Positions 12,800 through 17,727 of a DNA stretch of 17,727 nucleotides are shown one piece after another. The stretch comes from Eubacteriales Family XIII. Incertae Sedis bacterium (GTDB taxonomy: Bacteria; Bacillota_A; Clostridia; Peptostreptococcales; Anaerovoracaceae). How positions within the stretch are numbered: position 1 is the first letter of the stretch; every line of letters begins with the position of its first letter. Under the pieces are notes generated by a model. The model saw nothing but the letters and a program-made list of their open reading frames with translations, had not been told where the DNA came from and did no database searches. A program made the translations under genes and the position numbers. Where the stretch lies: positions 1 to 17,727 of the forward strand of contig JAITLA010000059.1 in the NCBI GenBank assembly GCA_031278145.1. The letters run 5' to 3'.

Positions 12800-13438
12800 A
12801 TGATCAAGGAGTACACCGGCGAAGAATATAAGGACGCGGCCTCCGCGGCGCTGTTCCCGGCGGGCGGCGGGCTCGAGCGGGCCGCAAAGAAACAGAACCC
12901 CTTGCTTGACGAGAGCGAATCGGACGGCAGAGCCAAGTGGTATGTCGTGCATACCTATTCGGGCCACGAGAACAAGGTCAAGGTCAACATAGAGAAGATC
13001 GTCGAGAACAGGGGCATGCAGGATCTGGTTCTCAAGATCATCGTGCCGACCGAGGACAGGATAGAGCTCAAGAACGGCCAGCGCAAGGTCAAGACCCGGA
13101 AGATGTTCCCGGGTTATGTGCTGGTCAAGATGATCGTGACAAACGAATCCTGGTATCTGGTGCGCAACACGCAGGGCGTGACCGGCTTTGTCGGACACGG
13201 CTCCGAGCCCATCCCCCTCACGCTGGAAGAGGTGCGGCGCATGGGCATAGAGAAGATCTACATCGATCTGGATATCGAGGTCGGCGATACGGTCAAGGTG
13301 ATCAACGGCCCCTTCGAGAGCTTCATGGGTACCGTCGAGGAGGTCAACATGGAGCGGCAGACCTTGAAGGCGCGTATCTCCATGTTCGGCAGAGATACGC
13401 CCGTCGAGCTGGAATTCGGCCAGGTGGACAAGATATAA
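12800..13438 (+). CDS. nusG: Transcription termination/antitermination factor NusG, 212 aa
   Basis: Start ATG 12800 lies shortly after GGAAAGGG. The NGN domain starts at about residue 45 (AKWYVVHTYSGHENKVKVNI) and includes MFPGYVLVKM; the KOW domain is near 160-190 (VGDTVKVINGPFESFMGTVE). NusG binds RNA polymerase and links it to Rho or ribosomes. The first 44 residues (MIKEYTGEEYKDAASAALFP...) are an acidic, Ala-rich extension not usual for NusG, which is normally about 175 residues. No better start is visible at the AKWYV boundary, so the extension is likely translated. Confidence 0.95.
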   Translation: MIKEYTGEEYKDAASAALFPAGGGLERAAKKQNPLLDESESDGRAKWYVVHTYSGHENKVKVNIEKIVENRGMQDLVLKIIVPTEDRIELKNGQRKVKTRKMFPGYVLVKMIVTNESWYLVRNTQGVTGFVGHGSEPIPLTLEEVRRMGIEKIYIDLDIEVGDTVKVINGPFESFMGTVEEVNMERQTLKARISMFGRDTPVELEFGQVDKI

Positions 13439-13487
13439 AACATTTCGGAACATGGGATACGGCTTCGTATGTGGAGGATTATAGAAT

Positions 13488-13913
13488 ATGGCGAAAAAGA
13501 TCGACAGCCTGATCAAGCTGCAGATACCCGCGGGCCAGGCCAATCCGGCGCCGCCGGTCGGCCCCGCGCTCGGCCAAAAGGGCGTGAACATCATGGAATT
13601 CTGCAAGCAGTTCAACGCAAAGACGCAGGATCAGCCGGGCATGATCATCCCGGTCGTCATTACGGTATACGCGGACAGGTCGTTCACGTTCATCACGAAG
13701 ACCCCGCCGGCGGCCGTGCTCTTGAAGAAGGCGGCGAACCTGGAGTCGGGCTCGAACGAGCCGAACAAGAAAAAGGTCGCGACGCTGACCGAGGCGCAGG
13801 CGCGGGAGATCGCGCAGCTCAAGATGCCGGATCTGAACGCGGCGAGCATCGAGGCCGCAACGGAGATGATTCGCGGCACGGCGAAGAGCATGGGGATCGT
13901 GATTCAGGGATAG
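13488..13913 (+). CDS. rplK: 50S ribosomal protein L11, 141 aa
   Basis: Start ATG 13488 is 10 nt after GGAGG. The translation [20 protein letters not shown] then [20 protein letters not shown] is the strongly conserved N-terminal domain of L11, and the C-terminal rRNA-binding domain ends [15 protein letters not shown]. It forms the GTPase-associated centre of the large subunit with 23S rRNA and the L10-L12 stalk. Length is standard. Lies 49 bp after nusG with no terminator in between. Confidence 0.97.
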   Translation: MAKKIDSLIKLQIPAGQANPAPPVGPALGQKGVNIMEFCKQFNAKTQDQPGMIIPVVITVYADRSFTFITKTPPAAVLLKKAANLESGSNEPNKKKVATLTEAQAREIAQLKMPDLNAASIEAATEMIRGTAKSMGIVIQG

Positions 13914-14012
13914 CGGCAAAACCGCCGCGGCGGTTGATCGGCTTTGCTTTTGCGGTATGCCGTCGGTTTGAGTGGGAGGCGCGAGCCGTTTGCACCACGG
14001 GAGGTAGGAAAA

Positions 14013-14711
14013 ATGTCCAAGAGAAGCAAAAATTACAAGGAGAACGCCAAGCTCGTCGAGCGGGCGAATCTCTATGAAACGAATGAGGCCATCGATCTCG
14101 CGGTCAAAACCGCCAAGGCGAAGTTCGATGAAACCGTGGAGGTCCATGTGAAGCTGGGCGTCGACGGCAGGCACGCGGACCAGCAGGTCAGAGGCGCCAT
14201 CGTACTGCCGCACGGGACGGGCAAATCCGTTCGCGTCCTCGTGTTTGCGAAGGGGCCCAAGGCGCAGGAGGCCGAGGCCGCCGGCGCGGAGTACGTGGGC
14301 GCGGAGGAAATGGCGCAGAAGATACAGAGCGAAGGCTGGTTCGATTTCGACGCCGTTGTGGCGACGCCGGACATGATGGGCGTCGTCGGCAAGCTGGGCA
14401 AGCTGCTCGGCCCCAAGGGTCTGATGCCGAATCCCAAGTCGGGAACGGTCACGATGGACATCGAAAGGGCCCTGCGGGACATCAAGGCCGGCAAGGTGGA
14501 GTACCGCCTCGACAAGACGAACATCATCCACACGCCGATAGGGAAGGCATCCTTCGGACCCGAGAAGCTGGCCGACAATTTCAACGCCCTGCTCGAGGCC
14601 GTGGTCAAGGCAAGGCCGGCGGCGGCCAAGGGCCAGTACTTAAAGAGCGTCACGGTCGCGGCCACGATGGGCCCCGGCATCCGGATCAACCCGGCGCGCT
14701 TGGTGTTTTGA
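14013..14711 (+). CDS. rplA: 50S ribosomal protein L1, 232 aa
   Basis: Start ATG 14013 follows GGGAGG at 8 nt; the frame is open for 23 codons upstream but gives a non-L1-like Arg-rich translation. The protein shows the L1 landmarks: [49 protein letters not shown], and the rRNA-binding [15 protein letters not shown], ending in [20 protein letters not shown]1 forms the stalk near the E site. Normal length. The preceding 99-bp gap after rplK contains no clear element. Confidence 0.97.
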   Translation: MSKRSKNYKENAKLVERANLYETNEAIDLAVKTAKAKFDETVEVHVKLGVDGRHADQQVRGAIVLPHGTGKSVRVLVFAKGPKAQEAEAAGAEYVGAEEMAQKIQSEGWFDFDAVVATPDMMGVVGKLGKLLGPKGLMPNPKSGTVTMDIERALRDIKAGKVEYRLDKTNIIHTPIGKASFGPEKLADNFNALLEAVVKARPAAAKGQYLKSVTVAATMGPGIRINPARLVF

Positions 14712-14759
14712 CGCGCCTTGCGCCATGTGAAATGGCGTGGGCTTTGTGTGCCAACATAC

Positions 14760-14870
14760 ATATCAACCGCAGACAGTCGGTGCGCCACGCGCTTAATCAT
14801 TCCGACCGAGGTAGTGCACGGGGGCCTTGCGCCTCTCGGCCTTTTCGTCTGCGGAGGGAAAGGTCTTTTT
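14760..14870 (+). promoter_or_regulatory. Ribosomal protein L10 leader (attenuation switch before rplJ)
   Basis: Lies in the 362-bp gap between rplA and rplJ. CCGCAGAC (14767-14774) is perfectly complementary to GTCTGCGG (14847-14854), making the closing helix of a leader like the L10 leader of Firmicutes. Inside are GTCGG (14776-14780) with CCGAC (14802-14806) and CCGAG (14806-14810) with CTCGG (14835-14839), including the characteristic CCGACCGAGG. The closing helix occupies the loop of the terminator hairpin that follows, so the two are mutually exclusive. In the known family L10-L12 binding to the leader lowers rplJL expression. Confidence 0.85.
14838..14870 (+). terminator. Terminator arm of the L10 leader
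   Basis: GGCCTTTTC (14838-14846) pairs with GGAAAGGTC (14857-14865), nine pairs including two G-U, followed by TTTTT (14866-14870). Its 10-nt loop contains the antiterminator strand GTCTGCGG. Confidence 0.8.
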
Positions 14871-14907
14871 ATGTTACCACTCACCCACCACGCTATTTTT
14901 GTCCATT

Positions 14908-14986
14908 CCGGAACCTGATTCGGATTTTGGCCTTCTCACGTACATTTGAGTACGCTGCGAAGGCCAAAATCCGAATCAGAACCCGG
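14908..14986. repeat. 79-bp hairpin element with perfect 21-bp arms between L10 leader and rplJ
   Basis: Arms 14915-14935 and 14959-14979 are perfect reverse complements over 21 bp. Inside, CGTAC (14939-14943) pairs with GTACG (14950-14954) around ATTTGA. Outside, a symmetric AAC/AAC internal loop is closed by CCGG (14908-14911) with CCGG (14983-14986). No T-run follows on either strand, so it is not a simple terminator. It is downstream of the L10 attenuator and about 88 bp before rplJ. It could be a mobile palindromic unit, an RNA-processing site or a second regulatory fold. Confidence 0.85.
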
Positions 14987-15073
14987 CCTGAATAAAACTA
15001 TCGCGGCGTTTGAGTGGTTTTGATTGAAGTGTCTGAGCAGTGACCTTTTTATTACGGACGGAAAGGAGAACAT

Positions 15074-15778
15074 ATGCCATCAGCGGAACATCTGAAGGAA
15101 AAGCAGGCCGTGGTCGCCGAGATCAGAGAAAAGCTCGACAAGGCCCGGTCCGCGGTCGTCATCGACTACATCGGCATTACGGTCGCGGAGGCCGACGCGA
15201 TGCGGCGGAAGCTGCGCGAGGCCGAGGTGGATTACACCGTCTACAAGAACAAATTGGTGGAACGGGCGATTGTCGGCACGGACTACGCGCAGCTCGGGAA
15301 CGTGCTTTCGGGGCCGAGCGCCTTTGCGATTGGCTACAGCGACGCCATTGCCCCGGCGCGGGTGTTGAACGACATCATCAAGGAATACAAGAAGATGGAG
15401 TTCAAGGCCGGCGTGATCGAGGGTACGTTTTACGACGCGGAGGGCTTGAAGCTGATCGCGTCCCTGCCCACGCGGGATGAACTGATCGCGCGCTTCTTGG
15501 GCAGCATCCTGTCGCCCGTCGGCAAGCTGGTACGCACCCTGAAAGCCGTGGCCGACGATAAGGAGAGCGGCGGCGGGCCCGCGCCCGCGGCGCCCCCGGA
15601 GGCGGAACCGGCAGCGCAGGCGGCGGCGGAAGCCGCGCCGGCACCGGCACCGGAAGCGGAGGCAGCGGCGGAAGCCGCGCCGGCGGCACCGGAAGCGGAA
15701 GCGGCACCGGCACCGGCAGCGGAGGCACCGGAGGCAGCGCCGGCACCGGCAGCGCCCTCGGAGAACGACGCGGAATGA
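15074..15778 (+). CDS. rplJ: 50S ribosomal protein L10 with Ala/Pro/Glu-rich C-terminal extension, 234 aa
   Basis: Start ATG 15074 follows AAGGAG. Residues 1-162 are a normal L10: MPSAEHLKEKQAVVAEIREK, SAVVIDYIGITVAEADAMRR, YTVYKNKLVERAI, and the helix with FLGSILSPVGKLVRTLKAV that anchors L12 dimers. From about residue 163 a low-complexity tail of about 70 residues rich in Ala, Pro and Glu follows, with imperfect repeats of the AEAAPAPAPEAEA type. Bacterial L10 usually ends near residue 165-175, so the tail is unusual. The corresponding DNA is a degenerate GC-rich repeat, but the frame stays open and there is a normal stop, so it appears translated. Confidence 0.95.
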   Translation: MPSAEHLKEKQAVVAEIREKLDKARSAVVIDYIGITVAEADAMRRKLREAEVDYTVYKNKLVERAIVGTDYAQLGNVLSGPSAFAIGYSDAIAPARVLNDIIKEYKKMEFKAGVIEGTFYDAEGLKLIASLPTRDELIARFLGSILSPVGKLVRTLKAVADDKESGGGPAPAAPPEAEPAAQAAAEAAPAPAPEAEAAAEAAPAAPEAEAAPAPAAEAPEAAPAPAAPSENDAE

Positions 15779-15854
15779 CGCGGCGTGGTAACAAACGATG
15801 AAAACGGCAGCATGCGGAGAATGATTGTATATTGTATTTAAGGAGGAAAGATTC

Positions 15855-16232
15855 ATGAGTGCAAGCATAAGCAACGAACAGATCATCGAAGCCATAAAGA
15901 GCATGACGGTTCTGGAGATCAACGAGCTTGTGAAGGCCTGCGAGGAGGAATTCGGCGTTTCGGCGGCCGCTCCCGTGGCCGTCGCAGGCGCCGCCGCGCC
16001 GGCGGCCGCGGTCGAGGAGCAGACCGAGTTCACCGTGGTGCTCACCGGCGCGGGCGCCGAGAAGATCAAGGTCATCAAGGTCGTGCGGGAGATCACGGGC
16101 CTCGGCCTGAAGGAAGCCAAGGACCTTGTGGACGGCGCGCCGTCCAACGTCAAGGAAGCCATCGAAAAGGGCGAGGCCGAAGCGCTCAAGGCACAGCTGG
16201 AGGGCGTGGGCGCCTCGGTGGAATTGAAGTAG
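15855..16232 (+). CDS. rplL: 50S ribosomal protein L7/L12, 125 aa
   Basis: Start ATG 15855 lies after AGGAGG (15841-15846). [20 protein letters not shown] is the N-terminal dimerisation/L10-binding domain. An Ala-rich hinge (about 38-55) follows, then the factor-binding C-terminal domain with [20 protein letters not shown] and [20 protein letters not shown]. It recruits translation GTPases. Length is typical. It is the last gene of the operon: a terminator follows, with no rpoB downstream in the window. Confidence 0.97.
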   Translation: MSASISNEQIIEAIKSMTVLEINELVKACEEEFGVSAAAPVAVAGAAAPAAAVEEQTEFTVVLTGAGAEKIKVIKVVREITGLGLKEAKDLVDGAPSNVKEAIEKGEAEALKAQLEGVGASVELK

Positions 16233-16306
16233 GCGTTTTGATTGAAGTGGTATCCAAGGCGGTAACAAGTGGGCCGCCGCGCACAAAGCGGACGCAAGCG
16301 GAAGAG

Positions 16307-16348
16307 GAAGGGTCTGTTCGAAAGGCGAACGGGCTCTTTGTCTTTTTT
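16307..16348 (+). terminator. Intrinsic terminator of the rpmG-rplL operon
   Basis: GAAGGGTCTGTTCG (16307-16320) pairs with CGAACGGGCTCTTT (16326-16339) with several G-U pairs around AAAGG, followed by GTCTTTTTT (to 16348). Confidence 0.85.
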
Positions 16349-16367
16349 GCCGCGTAAGCGCGCCGGC

Positions 16368-16404
16368 AAAAACGCGGCCCCCTCCGAGAGAGAGAGGGGG
16401 CCGC
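16368..16404 (-). terminator. Intrinsic terminator of the SLH protein gene
   Basis: Perfect 11-bp GC-rich stem (16374-16384 with 16394-16404). On the minus strand it is followed by GTTTTTG (plus-strand A-run 16368-16372); there is no T-run on the plus side, so it serves the minus-strand gene whose stop is 32 bp upstream of it. Confidence 0.8.
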
Positions 16405-16435
16405 TTCGGAATCCTCGCGCGGGCGCGGCCCTCGG

Positions 16436-17727
16436 CTAAAGCGTCGCTTCGATAAACCTGTGAAGCATGGCGGCGGCCTCGGCGCGCGTGGCGTTGCTTT
16501 TGGGATCGAAGAGATCATCGAGCCTGCCGCGGACGATCTCGGCGCGGTAGAGCGCCTCGACGGCTTCCTCGGCGTAGGGGGCGATTGTGTCCTCGTCCGC
16601 GAAGGACGCAAAGTCGCGCAGGGCGGGCAGCGTTTGCCCCTCCGTGCGCGCGTAACGCAGCAGGAGCGCCGCCGCCTGCTCGCGCGTGACATCCGCATCC
16701 GGCGCGAACAGACCGCCGCCCATGCCCACCACGATGCCGGCCCGCGCGGCCCAGCGCACCGCGTCGCTGTACCACAGCCCGTTCTCCACGTCGCTAAAGT
16801 CCGTGCCGCGCGCGTCGCCGAGAGCGGGGCTACCCGCGAGGCGGTACAGCACCGTTACGAACATGGCGCGCGTCATGGGCGCGAAGGGTGAGAAGCTGTC
16901 CTCGCTCGTGCCGTTGAACAGGCCCAGCGCGCACACGTAGCGCACGTCGTCGTAGAACCAGTCGTCCTCGTGCACGTCCGTGAAGGGATTTTGGTACGCG
17001 CCCTCGCGCGCGCCCGTGTCCTCCGGCGCGGCTTCTTCCTCCGGTATCCTTTCGGTGCTGCCTCCGTTGCCGCCCGCCGGCGTCGGCTTGATCGGGGGCG
17101 TCTTGTATGTCGCCGCGAGCGTCAGATCGCCCGCGGGCATTTGGAAGGTGAGCGTCCCCGTGTCGCGCGGCACGGGAGCGGCGAGGAGATCCGGCGTGAG
17201 CACCCACATGTCAAAGCGCATGCCGTCCGGCGGCGCGTCGGCCGTGACCGTCACGGCCTCGCCCACCGCGTACAGGCCCTCCGTTTCGCCGTCGTAATCG
17301 CCGCCTGTGATCGTGCCGGCCGTGACCGTCAGCTTTGCGTAGCGCAGGCTGATCTTGGCGATCTCGCTGCGCGTTTCGACGCTCCACTCGCCCGTGACGG
17401 AAGCGGAATCGTTCACGTGCGTGACGGTGTACCAGTAATAGAAGACGCCCGGCTCGTCCGCCGCGGTGAAGCGATTTTCGGTCGCGCCCTGTACGGACGC
17501 GCCGCTGTAGGCGTCGATAAGACCGCTGTACCATTGGTAACTCAGCGTGCCGCCCGCCTGCGCGGGCGGCTGCACCCGCGCCTCGAGCGTGGGCGGCGCG
17601 CCGACGAAGCCGTCAAAGTCCGTCGGGTTTTCGAGGATCACGGGCGTTTCGGCGTTGACGGGCTCGGCCACGATGACCGCCGCCACGGGTGAAAAGCCGT
17701 GCGGGTTTGTGTGAGTCGCGGGGATCG
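16436..17727 (-). CDS. Surface protein with Ig-like, InlB-repeat-like and three SLH domains, C-terminal part
   Basis: The frame is open to the right edge of the window, so the N-terminus is missing; the GTG at 17686 is not taken as the start because in-frame protein-like sequence (THTNPHGFSP) precedes it. Order seen: an Ig-like segment (about 17620-17340) with LSYQWYSG and YYWYTVTHVNDSASVTGEWS; a divergent InlB B-repeat-like segment (about 17335-17095) with YAVGEAVTVTADAPPDGMRF; a Pro/Glu linker; and three SLH domains near 16995-16830, 16810-16640 and 16620-16445, starting FTDVHEDDWFYDDVRYV, FSDVENGLWYSDAVRWAARA and FADEDTIAPYAEEAVEALYR. SLH domains bind secondary cell-wall polymer and anchor the protein to the outside of the wall. 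The gene converges on rplL. Confidence 0.92.
   Translation of the reverse strand, partial: IPATHTNPHGFSPVAAVIVAEPVNAETPVILENPTDFDGFVGAPPTLEARVQPPAQAGGTLSYQWYSGLIDAYSGASVQGATENRFTAADEPGVFYYWYTVTHVNDSASVTGEWSVETRSEIAKISLRYAKLTVTAGTITGGDYDGETEGLYAVGEAVTVTADAPPDGMRFDMWVLTPDLLAAPVPRDTGTLTFQMPAGDLTLAATYKTPPIKPTPAGGNGGSTERIPEEEAAPEDTGAREGAYQNPFTDVHEDDWFYDDVRYVCALGLFNGTSEDSFSPFAPMTRAMFVTVLYRLAGSPALGDARGTDFSDVENGLWYSDAVRWAARAGIVVGMGGGLFAPDADVTREQAAALLLRYARTEGQTLPALRDFASFADEDTIAPYAEEAVEALYRAEIVRGRLDDLFDPKSNATRAEAAAMLHRFIEATL

Noticed and set aside
16374..16404. GC-rich hairpin considered as a plus-strand terminator after rplL
   Set aside because: No T-run on the plus side; the T-run is on the minus strand, and rplL has its own terminator at 16307-16348.

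Overview
The window looks like a GC-rich member of the Firmicutes (Clostridia-like) chromosome, probably from an uncultured lineage. The reasons are: an IspH-ribosomal protein S1 fusion, a DUF5685-type gene followed by a J-domain gene, an argR-recN pair, an S-layer-homology (SLH) protein, a butyrate/crotonate-type 3-hydroxyacyl-CoA dehydrogenase, Shine-Dalgarno sites of the AGGAGG type and sigma-A-like promoters. High GC makes long antisense open frames common; these were treated as shadows.

Left part (1-4240). The 5' end of a 3-hydroxybutyryl-CoA dehydrogenase gene leaves on the minus strand, next to a doubtful 53-codon minus-strand frame. A plus-strand promoter at 542-571 is followed by a roughly 217-nt hairpin-rich leader, a small coiled-coil protein, a methyl-accepting chemotaxis protein and a secreted stalk-domain protein, closed by an intrinsic terminator.

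Second part (4281-8505). A strong extended -10 promoter drives three genes joined by 4-nt ATGA overlaps: a DUF5685-like protein, a J-domain/TPR protein with a cysteine-rich tail, and an IspH-S1 fusion. The fusion junction contains an internal sigma-A-like promoter, a Shine-Dalgarno sequence and an in-frame ATG, so free S1 may also be made. The fusion ends in a long acidic, Ala-rich, tandemly repeated tail and a strong terminator.

Middle part (8518-11931, minus strand). argR and recN overlap by 4 nt behind a clear promoter. Upstream of them, on the same strand, lies a membrane-anchored protein with an HExxH zincin-like motif. Its upstream region carries a 52-bp palindromic element.

Right part (12119-16348). 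This is the translation/secretion operon rpmG-secE-nusG-rplK-rplA-rplJ-rplL. It starts with an AT-rich UP-like repeat and a TTGACA promoter. The leader that follows has a hairpin, a possible 12-codon minicistron and an intrinsic terminator before rpmG. Between rplA and rplJ lies an L10-type attenuation leader with a visible antiterminator/terminator switch, followed by a separate 79-bp hairpin element with perfect 21-bp arms. L10 has an unusual Ala/Pro/Glu tail. The operon ends after rplL without rpoB. A convergent SLH surface protein gene (minus strand) runs off the right edge.

No tRNA, rRNA, CRISPR array, transposase or phage gene was seen. The less ordinary content is regulatory: the fusion-junction promoter, the rpmG leader, and the hairpin between the L10 leader and rplJ.
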